The notes below the pieces were generated by a model that did no database searches, was not told the DNA's origin, and saw nothing but the letters and a program-made list of their open reading frames with translations. The position numbers and the translations under genes are program-made. Shown one piece after another: positions 9,943-21,075 of a stretch of 64,000 nucleotides of DNA. How positions within the stretch are numbered: the stretch's first letter is position 1; each line of letters starts with the position of its first letter. The DNA is from Adiantum capillus-veneris (lineage: Eukaryota > Streptophyta > Polypodiopsida > Polypodiales > Pteridaceae), in the NCBI GenBank assembly GCA_014529385.2, contig CM043960.1, forward strand, positions 121,821,043-121,885,042, written 5' to 3'.

Positions 9943-10568
9943 GGCGTATTGTTTAATCATATCCTTGAAGCTTCTATGATGAATTGCAAAAATAGCTGAT
10001 ACAAGGGCCTTCAGAGACAAAGCATCCGCCACCAAATTTTTGTATCCCTGAACATTGACAATCTGGAAATGAAACTGTGGCAAGATGTTAGCCCGTCGCA
10101 TCTGCTTTTCCGAAAGCTCTTTCTGTGATAGGAAGTAGCATAAACTCTAATGATCCGTAAAGATTGTAAAATCAGCTCCGAGTAAATAGTGTCACCACTG
10201 AGTAAGAACATGGATCACTGCCAATAGCTCTTTTTCATAAATTTGTGCAACCATTTCAGGACGTAAAAACATCCTGCTCTCATAAGCAATTACATGGCCT
10301 TCTTGCATCAAGACTGTCCCCAACGTGCGACCATAAGCATCACAGTAAACTTCGAATGTCTTTTGCAAGTCTGGTAAGGCCAATACGAGTCCAATAGTCA
10401 ACCTTTTTTTTAGAGTCTCAAAGGCTGCAATTCTCTGTCGGTTCCAAGCAAAAGGAACTCCTTTCTGAGTCAGCATATGCAAAGGAGAAACTATCTCTGC
10501 AAATTTTCGAATGAACCACCGATAATTATGAGCACAAGCCTAGATAAGCATCGAACCTCATGAACATT
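9943..10568 (-). pseudogene. Ty3 RT / RNase H fragment
   Basis: Minus-strand translation, with a frame shift and stops, gives the end of a Ty3 RT and the RNase H: SYYRWFIRKFAEIVSPLHML, VPFAW, LALPDLQKTFEVYCDA, VLMQEGHVIAYESRMF, YEKELLAVIHVL, then LSEKQMRRANILPQFHFQIV and VADALS. The nearest match in the window is element B on the plus strand. The fragment is bounded by the LINE on one side and by the LTR of element A at 10569 on the other, so A inserted into it. Confidence 0.8.
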
Positions 10569-11805
10569 TGTCACGTGACACATCCAACCCTATGTGTCCG
10601 TGGACAAGCTACAGCATGATCAGGGTTCAGTTCAGTCAAGTCAGTCTAGATTAGGAAGTGATCTGGCACTTTTGTGAGTCTATTCGCAGACCGTGCATGT
10701 CCAGACACTTAGATTAGATGCATATCCTCTGGTTGCACACAGCATGACCATCAGATTCCAGTCAAATCCCATCAGTAGCATTTTTACAGTGCATAGATCT
10801 ATTTTTCTTATTTTTGACATTTTTGACTTATTATTTTTAAGTGACTTTTGTTGGAAAGTAGGTAGGGCAATTTTGCTAAGTTTGTATAAATAGAAACCTA
10901 GCGCTAGCACTTTTTGGCAGAAGAGGCAGCAGGAGCACCTTGCTCAACAGGTAACTTCTCAGCAAGACCAACCTCCACGACAGGCGTTTTTCTTTCAGCA
11001 GAAGACCTAGCGTTTTTGCACCAGATCAGCCAGCGTTTTTGCACTTGCAGATTCCCGGCGACAGTAGACTGCAGATCAGCCCCAGCGTTAGCAGACTCCC
11101 ACAGCAACACGACAGATTTTTTAGCGTTAGCAGATTTCCCTGCAAGGTCAGTTTTCAGCCCTAGCATTTTTGGTTTGCATCACAACCTCAGTGTTTTTGC
11201 AGATCATCGCGACAGAATCAGCCATAGGACCAGCGTTTTCAGTTTTCAGCCTTTAGCACTCGCAGAGAACCCCCGAACCTCGCAGATCTCACCTTCCCAC
11301 AGCAGATCTTTGCCGCACGGTCAGATCCAGCGAAGTTTACAGTTTCAGCCCGGAAAACGCAGATTTCAGCATCTGTGTTTTCAGCGCGTCGTCGTCGTAC
11401 CATCGTCATCGACATCGTCACCGACATAGAGTCAGAATTCAGAAGATACAAGATTTGCAGATTTCAATCCTTAGCGTTTTCAGATTTCAGCCCGTCTCGT
11501 CGTCGTCCCATCGTCGGCAAGTCCAAGCATTGTAGAGATTTGTGCAATCATAAGTAGACCGCTCTCACCATAGAGAGTAGGGCCTTCGGAGAAGGGTTTT
11601 ACAAACGTCTCTGGTGTCGTATTCTCTTCTCTCTCTATCTCTCAGTCTTAGCACCTTCACTCATAGTGTCCATTCACTTTGTTTGTGTCCATTGCACTCT
11701 CTCATTAAAGAACAGACGGCTCTCCCTACCATAAGTAAAAGGAACCTTGAGCACTGTTCGGAGATCTTGAGCAAAGTTCCAACATTCATTCCGCTGCACC
11801 TTACA
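10569..11805 (+). repeat. 5' LTR of element A
   Basis: It begins TGTCACGTGACA and ends TTACA, directly before the primer binding site; the solo LTR at 51914-53128 (minus) gives an independent definition of the same ends. A TATA box (TATAAATA) lies at 10885-10892. The transcribed part repeats a loose motif (AGCGTTTTTGCAGAT, TTCAGCC) many times and has a GTC/ATC-rich stretch near 11388-11450. The first 12 bases are a perfect palindrome with a CACGTG core. Confidence 0.8.
10885..10892 (+). promoter_or_regulatory. TATA box in the LTR of element A
   Basis: TATAAATA sits about 315 bases into the LTR. The related LTR of element D has TATAAAT at 24546. Position and conservation suggest the U3/R promoter. 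Confidence 0.6.
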
Positions 11806-11806
11806 T

Positions 11807-11818
11807 TGGTATTAGAGC
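11807..11818 (+). other. Primer binding site, initiator-Met tRNA type
   Basis: TGGTATTAGAGC matches the plant iMet primer site TGGTATCAGAGC with one change and starts two bases after the LTR end. Confidence 0.75.
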
Positions 11819-12305
11819 TTTAGCAGTGTTCTGTATCACTCAAGGAAAGAACCACAAGAACCACACAATTTTTTTTGCTTGTTGAGGTCGCACGAACCCA
11901 AGTTCACTTGGGCGTGTCGATTCCTAATCGTGTTTTTGAAGATTGACAGGAATTCTAGGAAAGAAGGGCTTGTCCAGTTTCCCCTTGTGCCTCTTTTCAC
12001 TCATTGAGAGCGGACCGTGCACTTAGCGGCTGGCCAATCGACGTGAGGTGGGAAAAAGCAACCTTGGTGTGAGTGCAAGGCCGCCAAAGGGTGCGCCCGC
12101 GGGAAAGAGCAGAACTCGGGTGAAGAGAAGATCCTTCTCTAACACAAATTGCAAGCGAAAGAAGACCCTCAAGAACCTCAAGAACCTCAAAACCCTCAAG
12201 AACCTCAAGAACCTCAAGAACCCAAGAACCCAAGACCCGCAAGAACCCAAGTTCCTCGTGAACTTAAGACCAAGACTTCAGTGGATGGTCATCACCTGAA
12301 GCGGA

Positions 12306-13826
12306 ATGGATACTTCGCATGAAGGTGGTGAGCATGAGAGATGCGAAGAAGAATTTTCCCCTCTAGGAGGTTTTTCCGACCCTCCCCCTTCCCCATCTAC
12401 GCCAAGGATTGCACTAACTCCTATGGAGGAGTTGGAGCAATTGTTTATGAAGGAAGTTAGAATGCAAAGCAAGGAAGTTAGAACGAGAAGAAAGAATGGC
12501 AGCCGTAGATCGTGAATACGAAGAAAGAATGGCAGCCATAGAGCGTGAGCATGAGCAAGTGAGCTTGGAAGCGAAAGTAAGACAAGACGAATCGGATCGC
12601 GAGAACAAAGAAAGACAAGCAACATTTGATCGCGAGAACAAAGAAAGACAAGCAACATTTAATCGCGAGAACAAAGCAAGACAAGCCATGAACGACCGAC
12701 ACATGAAAGAGATGTTGCGACTTCATTCTCAAGTTCAGGCACAGATGCAAGAGATTCGGGAAAAGGAGACTCTCTCAGTCTCTTCTTCTCCAAAGCATGA
12801 CACACAGGATTTACATAATGATAAGCATGATGATTTGAATGATAATGATGAGCATGCTGATTTGGATGACACTGACAAGCATGATGATTTGCATGAATCA
12901 AGATGTGATTTCTCACAAGCATGATGAGTTGCATGAAGATGATGTGATTGTTCACAAGGATGATGTGTTAGTTGATACTTTCTCTAGTGAAGCTAACCTC
13001 ATTGCAGATTCGATCAGTCACGAAGAACCGATCTTGGCTCTCGAGACTAGGTCCAAAGAACCCCCTCAGGAAGAATCGATCTTGGCTCTCGAGTCTAGGT
13101 CCAAAGAACCCTTACAGGAAGTACTATATGTTCGAATGATTCGTCAGGACTCAGCACGCATTGTTTGAGTGTTTCATCCGTGATTGTTTCCTGTATTTTC
13201 GTTAGCGTCTTTATGTGATCCCTTTTCCTAGGCATGGCATATTGTACGTTGAGCACGTTTCACTCATGAATGAGCACAAATGTATGCGGATTTTTCATGA
13301 AAAGCTGAAAAGTATGCATTCAAGGAAGTCACATTTCATGTCTCTTCCTTGGCATGACACAGTTGTAGAAAGAACACATGAAAGTATGTGTTATGTCCCG
13401 CTCACAGGAGAGGGGATCTAGCCCAGATGCCGTCGGGATGGGCGTCCAGTGTCCGCCCGGACACTGGACGCCCATCCCGACGGCATCTGGGCTAGATCCC
13501 CTCTCCTGTGAGTGGGACATAACAATATGAGCATCAAGCATAGGCATTCTCATTATGATTTGCCACAGTTGATTGATTTAGATCAGAAACACAAGATTTG
13601 ATCTCATTGTTTGCGTGTGTGTGGTGAAAGGTTTAGCACTCCGTCTAATTGTTCATCTACATTGCAGGCACAGTCTTTTAGGAAGACAATTTTTTCCACT
13701 CACTTTACATGGAATGGGTATGTTCATGTTTTTGTGTTGGAAGTGGTTTCGGGAATTTTCAGCCTTAGAGATTCTTGAAGAAGGTAGACGCACGACTATC
13801 GACGAAGATGAAGCATTGAAGGAGCC
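12306..13826 (+). pseudogene. Gag coiled-coil and acidic linker of element A
   Basis: The start (MDTSHEGGEHE, then DPPPSPSTPRIALTPMEELE) matches the gag start of element D at 25866. A frame shift leads into 12496-12924, a charged helical stretch of repeated DRENKERQATF units, then SSPKHDTQD and repeats of KHDDL. At 13022-13117 a 48-base unit is tandemly duplicated (EEPILALETRSKEP, then EESILALESRSKEP). Downstream frames parallel the post-protease part of D near 27.7-28.3 kb. The palindrome at 13390-13523 interrupts this region. It is non-functional. Confidence 0.65.
13390..13523. repeat. 134-base near-perfect palindrome
   Basis: Two 66-base arms, read as GTTATGTCCC to CCAGTGTCCG and its reverse complement, flank a CC centre at 13456-13457. 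I find a single mismatch (CCCGCTCAC against CCCACTCAC). It is absent from the homologous region of element D, so it is an insertion or an inverted duplication. No terminal sequence tells me which transposon family it would belong to. Confidence 0.9.
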
Positions 13827-15295
13827 TGTCACCAGCGTGTGACTACTATCTATCCTTTTTGTTGATTTCTTTCTTATTATTGATTCATTTTCACTTTTTG
13901 GAAGCACCCCTTGGGAAATCTAACTGTCGTGCATTGCATAGCTAGTGTGGAACTGTTCAGAGGGAGTCCAGGCCTGAGGGCAAGAGAGCACTAAGGTTGG
14001 ACAAGGACTATGGTTAGCCAAAGTGGGGTCATTGACTAGCCAAAGTGGAATCCTTTGCTACAGAGGCTACATTTCAGTTATGGGTGTGGCTGTAGTGTAC
14101 AAAGGGGGTCAGATGACCTAGAAAGATACAATGGCAGCAGCTCCTAAAATTTAGGGAACTGCTATTTTGGGACTTGAAAATGTGTCCGCGTCATTACCAT
14201 CGGTATGACTAGGGGAACATTTTATTACTCTGCCGCGAAGTCAACTGGGCAACCGGTCAGGATATTTTTAAGCGGCGAACCCGAAACGGGAAAATGCTTG
14301 TAAATGCGCCAAGTGGCACATTTCTGTGCACTTGCCTCCTCAAGGAAGAAGTGGCGCTGAATTTTAAGCTGGGAGAGACTCATTTGTAGATTTTGTCACA
14401 TGTTAAGAGCTATGGAGTGCTTCCTTTCCCTCCTATGCACAGTGCAGTGCCAGGAGTGATGCCCTGCACGCTACGCACTGCCCTCTTTCTCCCCTATGGC
14501 AGTATGTTATGCCTCTCTAGTGAGCTTTTCAATTGACCAATGTACAGTTGTGTGGGTTCATGCGCGATTGCCGAGGCAAGAGCCTCTTGCACAGGTACTG
14601 TATTAGCTAGCGGCTAATCCCCCGCAGGTACAGGTGAATTCGGAGAGGTTTCACACCAGAAATCTCGTCCGATTCAAAGGGCAAGTAGCCCTACAGGTGC
14701 GAGAGCTCGAGGACTTGCTACGGATGCGACCGGCATGCGAAACGGAGCCCGAAACAGTAAATTACAGCCCTCTGTGTATTTTTTCAAGTTTAGGGTTTTG
14801 GCCCTAAACGGTCCCTAAAACCCCCAGGAGGTTCGGGGACGCGAGGGGACCGCTGTAGAGGTGATCTGGCGCATTTTCGGGGCTGAAAACAGAGAATTCA
14901 GCGTGCTGCAGATTCTCGCCAGGTTTTGCAAAGTGCCCGTATGTGTCGGGAAAGTCATTCAATGCGTGGGAATACTAACTGTGAAGGATCCTAGTACAGT
15001 TATGCTGCCAAAATGGGGCTGGAACAATTGAAATTTAGTCGAGCTCGTGTGGGGCAGCTTGTAGGGAACCACGGCGTTTATTCCCTCTTTTTAACAATAA
15101 AGAAATACCGAAAGGGGCGCCTAAGTTAGGGGCCAATCTGGTGTCGGTCTACTCATACAGGTGCAATTGTATCCCTCTCCCCTTTGTTGTGTCTTGAAAG
15201 TACAGGTAAAGTGGGCGACGAATTAAATGGGTGAAAGCAAATAAGGTTTAAGTCTAAAGTCTACCGCCCTTTTTGAAGTTAACAGGCCGGTTGCA
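13827..15295 (+). repeat. 5' LTR of element B
   Basis: TGTCACCAGCGTG...GGTTGCA, 1469 bases. It matches the partial copy at 21076-22115 and the solo LTR at 22632-24108. An AATAAA signal at 15096 begins the shared motif AATAAAGAAATACCG, AAAGGGGCGCC, TTAGGGGCCA (15096-15136), found in several LTR families here. Confidence 0.9.
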
Positions 15296-15313
15296 TGGTT
15301 CCATCGCCGGGAT
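15296..15313 (+). other. Candidate primer binding site, not iMet type
   Basis: TGGTTCCATCGCCGGGAT directly follows the LTR end. It starts with the obligatory TGG but does not match the iMet site used by all other elements in the window. It resembles the tRNA-Asp site TGGCGCCGTTGCCGGGGA with several differences. The tRNA assignment is uncertain. Confidence 0.5.
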
Positions 15314-15342
15314 TAAATCACTTTTTCCCATAGAAATGAGCC

Positions 15343-17132
15343 TTGGTCAGTTTGGGCTTGAAGACACAGGGGATCATAGACCAGACACAGGAAATTGCAG
15401 TTATGGCTGACAGACCAGATGATGTGACTGAAGAGGTTTCCTCTTCACAGGGTCAACAGACACATAAAGTGGGTGAGTCTTCAAGACCACCACAGACGGA
15501 TGATGATATATTAAGGACCCAGTTGGCTACTGCTGTGGCTATGTCCACACAAGTAATTCAGAACCCGAGGTTTTTAGCCTTTTTGCAACCTCCTCTTCCG
15601 TCTCAGCAAGTTGGGTCACTGGATCATATTCAAAAGCCTGTTAAGGCTCAAGCACAGGTGATTCATACTGCAAAGTCAATGGAAACACCTGTACACTTTA
15701 CGGAGAATATGCGGTCTCCATAGCCTGTGCCTAAGGTGCAAGAACAGGTGGCTGAGATGCCAGTCTTTCAAGCTGTACTAGTTCAGCCAGCCACTTTTCA
15801 GCAGCCTATAGTTGGTTCTAATGGGCAGGGAAGTAACCTAGGCTATGCAACATGTCTTTCCACCACCTTCAGTACATCCTGGCAATTTTGGAGGTGGATC
15901 GGTATTCCAGAGCATGGCTGGTCATGCACCTGAAAATCAGTTTTACACGCCAGGAACAGTGTTCGGGGGTGCTCAAACGATGATGCCTAACCCCATGTAT
16001 GGTGTCACGGGCATGCTACCAGGGTTTCAAAGCACTCGGGGCCAATTTGGGATGCCATAGGCAAATTTTGGTATGGCTGGAATTACAAATCAGCAGCCAA
16101 ATATGGCATTTCTAGGTCAACTTAATTGCGGTCAGGGAACACAAATGAACCCTAATAGTGTTCCCATGTTTCAGTCACTTCCATATGACAATTTAACGCC
16201 GCTGGAGAGGCCAATTCCGTACAAAGAAGGTGGCAAAGGTGTGACATTCACGACCTTTACAGGGTTTGATGACAGGAAGAAGGCTCTCTTATTCCTCCAG
16301 CAGTTTGACAAGGCCTATGCAGGGGGAAATTTTACAGAGACTTCAAAGGTCCGCAAGGCAGCCACTTTCTTGACAGGGAATGCGGGACAATGGTGGACAA
16401 CTTTATTGCTTCAAGGGCGAGCTAAGCTCCGTCCACATGGATTTACTTCAAGCAGATTTTGCAGCAGCATGGTTATCTGATGATTTTGAAGCAGATGTCA
16501 TGACAGAATGGCACTAGCTTAATGCTGCCACTTGCAAGAATCTGGATAACTACAATCGGAAGTTTTGGAAAGCTCTACTTTCAATAACTTCCTATAGGTT
16601 TGTGCCATTGTTAGAACAGATTGAAAAATACTGTTGTGGCCTACCCAAAGGATTGAGAAAGTACTGCACGAAGACCAAAGTCGCTACTTTGACGTAGCTC
16701 ATTGAGGTAGCAAACACTGGCAATGGTTTGCTCAAGGGAGAAGATTGTGAATTCAATACTGGCGTCAAGGAACGATCAGCCAAGAAAAATTCAGCAAAGT
16801 ACGTTCCCAATGAGGTTCCTAAAGGGACTCAGGAGCCAGCCAACGTAGGGAAAGGCAAAGCTACCGCTGAATTAGAAAAGGGACCAGCAAAGAAATGGAA
16901 AAGACGTTTTCCTTGCAAGTCGGAAGAGCAAAAGAAGGTCCTGAGGTCAGAGAATAAATGCTTCATCTGTGAGCAGCCTGGCCACATTGCTTACAATTGT
17001 CCTACAAAGAAAAGGCCAGCTGATTCTGAAGACAAGGAGGACAAGAAAGGAAAGAAGACCATGGCTGGTCTAGTGCCAGATATGGTGGGCGACAAGCCAA
17101 ATTCAGATGCAAGTGAGCTTTGCAGAGCATAG
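15343..17132 (+). pseudogene. Gag of element B
   Basis: The frame is broken at 15723, near 15930-16070, and at 16480-16727. Pieces in order: an N-terminal region starting near 15403 (MADRPDDVTEEV), a proline/glutamine/methionine-rich section, a capsid core with FTTFTGFDDRKKALLFLQQF and GNAGQWW (about 16240-16400), a basic stretch, and a zinc knuckle CFICEQPGHIAYNC (16963-17004) of CX2CX4HX4C form. The capsid core is clearly related to that of family F (FSTFSGVKDRKKALQFLQ, NAMQWW). Confidence 0.85.
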
Positions 17133-17483
17133 GGAAAGGTCAGGGATCAAACAGTCCTTATCTTCTTTGATCTAGGTGCCAAAGCCAACTTCATTTCCCC
17201 AGAATTGGCTTCAAAGTTGGGAATCAGACCTGAAGAGATGGGGTATACAGCAGAGGTAGGTTTGGCATGTCCTGGCCATACAGAGGCTATGACACCCATC
17301 ATTGGAAAGTTGCGCCTACATATCCAGTCCTATGTAGATGCTGAAGAATTTTACATCATGCCATTGGACGGATGTGATGTGTTGTTAGGTATTCCTTGGT
17401 TGTTTCGTGTACAGGGAATCATGGATGCCTACAACAAAAGATCACTGTACAGAGCAGGGGAAAGACTCACATTCTGGATGTAA
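17133..17483 (+). pseudogene. Retropepsin of element B
   Basis: A read-through of the stop at 17132 gives a protease domain: LIFFDLGAKANFISPELASK (active-site region), then the conserved C-terminal GCDVLLGIPWLF. The usual D-S/T-G triad reads D-L-G here. Family F reads D-P-R and element E reads D-G-G at the same point, which suggests an ancestral D-x-G-A in this lineage rather than three unrelated lesions. Confidence 0.75.
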
Positions 17484-19010
17484 AGCTTAAAGGGGAGTCT
17501 ATTCCCACTGTATCAGCTTCTGCTATTACTTCTGTAATGAAAAAGCATCTTTCTGCGTACTTGGTTTTTGCACGTGAAGTGTCAGATTGTGATGAATCAA
17601 ATTTATTTGTGCTAGATAAAGAAAGGTCAATGTTTTTACAACAGTATAGTGACTATTTTTCCGATTCATTACCGTCTCAATTACCGCCAGAGAGACCCGA
17701 GGACCATGCGATAGATTTGGTGCCAGGCAGTAGCCCACCAAATAAGCCTCCGTACAGGGTTAGTGCGGCTCAGCAGAAAGAGATAATGGGCCAAGTACAG
17801 GAGCTGTTAGAAAAGGGGCTAATTCAGCCCAGTTCATCCCCATCTGTTCTCCAGTGTTGTTGATGCAGAAAAAGGATTGCTCATGGCGTATGTGCATCGA
17901 CTACCGTGCACTGAACAAGAATACCATCAAGAATAGGTTCCCTATACCTAGAATTGATGATATTCTGGACAAATTAGAAGGAGCGGCTATGTTTAGCAGG
18001 ATAGATCTAAAGAGTGGGTACCATCAGATCCGCATTAGATCAGAGGATGTGCACAAGACTGCTTTTAGAACAACGTTTGGCCTTTACAAATTTTTAGTGA
18101 TGCCCTTTGGTCTCACAAATGCTCCTGCTACGTTCAATCGGATGATGGACAGAATTTTCCGTCCACACCAGCAGTTTGTTGGTACATTCTTTGATGACAT
18201 GATAGTCTACTCAAAGAATGAAGAGGAGCATAGGCATCACTTGGCCATTGTGTTCAAAGAGCTACGCAGTCATAGGTTGCTCATCAATGCAAAGAAAAGT
18301 GAGTTTTTTCTGGAAGAGATTCACTTTCTGGGACACATTGTCTCAAAGGATCCTGCAAAAGTTGAAGCGATCAAGTCATGGCCAGATTTAAAGACGGTGT
18401 CAGAATGGATCCTGCAAAAGTTGAAGCGATCAAGTCATGGCCAGATTTAAAGACGGTGCACGATGTCCGAAGTTTCTTGGGACTATGCTCCTATTACAAA
18501 AGGTTTATCCGAAATTTCGCTGAGATTGCTTCCCCTTTACATGCTCCTCAAAAGAAGGCAGTCACCTTTAGATGGACACAGAAAGAGATTTCAGCTTTTA
18601 ATCTCTTAAAGGAAAAGATGACTTCAGATCCAATCATTGTGTTGCCAGATCTTAGGAAGTCATTTGTGGTCCAGTGTGACGCCTGTGGTAGTAGCATTGG
18701 TGCAGTGCTAATGCAAGATGGCAGGGTAGTAGCCTATGAGAGCAGAATTTTGCAAGGGCTAGAGATGACCATGCAGGTCTATGAGAAAGAGTTACTGGCT
18801 GTGATTCATGAGCTCTTAAGTTGGAAACACTACCTGCTAGGTGCAGACTTTGTTGTCCAAACGGACCATCAGACCTTGCGATACTTCTTGACAGAGGCAA
18901 AGTTATCTGAGAAGCATATGCGATGGGCAAATATCTTGTCCATGTTCCACTTTCAGATTGTGCATGTGGAAGGCAAGAAGAATGTTGTGGCTGATGCCTT
19001 GTCAAGGAAG
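17484..19010 (+). pseudogene. Reverse transcriptase and RNase H of element B
   Basis: The lead-in reads PERPEDHAIDLVPGS. RT motifs: [52 protein letters not shown], then FFDDMIVYS at the catalytic box (the tyrosine before DD is Phe here). A base is lost near 17850, and a 59-base tandem duplication at 18348-18458 shifts the frame. RNase H follows: VVQCDACGSSIGAVLMQDG, YEKELLAVIHEL, TDHQTLRYFL and VADALSRKP. No active enzyme can be made. Confidence 0.85.
18348..18458 (+). repeat. 59-base tandem duplication inside RT
   Basis: Bases 18348-18399 recur at 18407-18458, separated by TCAGAAT. The second copy is preceded by the expected DGVRMDP coding, so the first is the extra one. The offset is not a multiple of three and breaks the frame. 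Confidence 0.95.
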
Positions 19011-20475
19011 CCACAAATTTCAGCTGTGTCAATTCCTTATCATCATGAACTTGATGATATGAGGGAACGGTATGCAAGTGATGAAGATTTTGCAAGGGTC
19101 TTCGAGCAGCTAATGGATGGACAACGTCATGAACACTATCTTCTCAGAGATGGGTTCATGATGATGCATGGTAGATTGTGTGTCACAAAGCCATTGCGAT
19201 GCAAAGTTATGGAAGAGAGTCATGTCCCACCGTATGCATGGCATCGTGGTATCGATGCTACAGTTAAAGCGGTTGAGGCATTCTTCTACTGACCTACATT
19301 GAGAAGATATGTGGATGCCTTTGTGTGAGAATGCCTAATTTGCCAGAAGGTCAAGTTTGACAGGCAACAGGCACCAGGGTTATTGCAACCACTACCTATT
19401 CCAGATAAACCATGGGAAAGTATTGCTATGGATTTTATCTTTGATCTTCCGAGAACGCAGACAGGAAACGATGGTATTTGAACCATGATTTGCAGATTCA
19501 ACAAGCAGGCTCATTTTATTCTTGTCAGGAAGAAGATAAAGCCAGATCAGATGGCACGCTTGTTTATGAGCAATATTTTCAAGTATCATGGCATGCCACA
19601 GTCGATTGTTAGCGACCGTGATCCACGCATGACAAGTTTGTTCTGGAGAGGCTTGTTTGAGAATATGGGCACAACGCTCAAATTCTCTTCGTCATTTCAT
19701 CCTCAAACAGATGGGCAGTCAGAAGAGGCAAATCTACTGTCCTAGATCTGCTGAAGTGCTATGTGTCAGAGCATAAAGGAAAGTGGGAGCAGTATTTGCC
19801 ATTGGTGGAGTATGCATACAATAATACAATGCATTCATCAACTGGCAAGGCACCTTTTGAGATAGTTGAAGGTGGCAAGAAAGTTCCTCCCATATTGCAT
19901 ACAAAAGACAAGATATTTGAAGCAGATAAGTATGTTAAGGACATGGATGAAATGTACAAGAAGGTCAAAGTGGCCTTAGAAAAGACTCAGGCAAAGCAAA
20001 AGAAAGCAGCTGATCGTCACCGTCGTGAAGTGGTATTTTCAGTTGGTGGGTGCTTCTACGCTTTGAAAAGGCAAGGTTAAAGAAGATGAAGGGCAAGGAA
20101 AGACTGTTTCCAAAGCTCAGCATGCGTTACTATGGGCCTTTTCAAGTGTGCGACATAATCAGTGATGTTGCATATAGGCTGAAATTGCCTGACAGTTGGA
20201 AGATTCACAATGCGTTTCATGTGAGTCTTCTTAGACCCTATGTGGGTGATGTGCCAGAAGATATGCCAGCTGAAGATCAGCCGGAAGTCGAGGAACTTGA
20301 CGAGATCTTGGTCCCGGAACAGATTTTGGCACATAAAGAAAGAAAAGTGAAAGGCAAGGTTGCTAGGTGTTACTTGGTAAAGTTCAGAAACTATCCACCA
20401 ATGGATGCTAAGTGAATGGAAGAAGGTGAACTTGCAGAGTCACCAAGTGTGTTATCACTTTACCTTGAAGCCTTC
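19011..20475 (+). pseudogene. Integrase with C-terminal chromodomain, element B
   Basis: The zinc-binding N-terminus is readable as HRGIDATVKAVEAFFY, a stop, then [13 protein letters not shown]. The catalytic core has [20 protein letters not shown] and SEEANLL for the D, D and E positions, with a stop near 19478 and a shift near 19740. GKAPFEIV and NAFHVSLLRPYVGD lead to a chromodomain-like end: DEILVPEQILAHKERKVKGK, RCYLVKFRNYPP, a stop at 20413 where tryptophan is expected, then MEEGEL. Such chromodomains direct integration to histone-marked chromatin in known chromoviruses; targeting here is inference. Confidence 0.8.
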
Positions 20476-21060
20476 GACTTGCAACCTACCTTGACCCCTT
20501 GAGTTTCAAAGCTACATGGATTGTCAGTGTGACAATGGCTTTTGAAACAAATGATGTACATGGTATTTAAAGTGAGCTCAAATCAAGTACATGTTACATG
20601 AATGTTAGAGCTGTACAGATTGTCAGTTTGGCAATTGCTCTTATGGAATGTCCAAAAGTTTGGTTAGTGCTATAGAAGTGAGTATTTCTTGTCAGTTTGT
20701 CAAGGATACAGTAATTGCTTCTATTAAAGGGTACATGTGTAACTGCATTCTTAAACTGTCGGTTTAGGTATGCTCGAAAGTGTTACTGGGCCCAACGTGT
20801 ACTATAAGACAGTGGCAAAATGTGTGCCTACCATTTTGTCATTGGAAAGTTAGTGACTCAAAGCAATGACAGAGTGTGAAGCTACCACTATGTCATTGGG
20901 ACAAGGTTCACACGCAGGCAATACATGTGTCGATGAGGTGTTGAGTACACCAGGGTTGACAATGAGCATGTATGTGTCGTACATGTGTCGACATGTGTTG
21001 AATACATCAGTGTTGACTCTGAGCATGTACGACATAGATGCAAACAAGGACGTTTGAGAT
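20476..21060 (+). other. 3' noncoding region of element B
   Basis: About 585 bases without coding potential. It contains loose internal repeats, for example ATTGTCAGTGTGACAATGGC near 20520 and a similar phrase near 20620, plus GTTGACAATGAGCATG and GTTGACTCTGAGCATG near 20955 and 21013. Confidence 0.6.
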
Positions 21061-21075
21061 TTCAAGAGGGGGGTA
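21061..21075 (+). other. Polypurine tract of element B
   Basis: TTCAAGAGGGGGGTA immediately precedes the LTR. Element E has an almost identical tract at 53704-53717. Confidence 0.8.

Larger units (their letters stand above)
10569..13826 (+). mobile_element. LTR retrotransposon A, 5' half (gag-type, no pol)
   Basis: It consists of a 5' LTR, an iMet-type primer binding site, and a gag/linker region that stops where element B was inserted. No 3' LTR is present. The closest relatives are element D (24.2-28.7 kb) and the solo LTR at 51914-53128. No RT, RNase H or integrase is seen in A or D. In A the coiled-coil gag start runs straight into the acidic linker that in D follows the protease, so the capsid, zinc-knuckle and protease parts are deleted. 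Confidence 0.7.

Noticed and set aside
12048-12299. KNLKNLKTLKNLKN-type leucine/lysine repeat peptide.
   Set aside because: It is the translation of a CAAGAACCT simple repeat in the leader of element A, upstream of the gag start.
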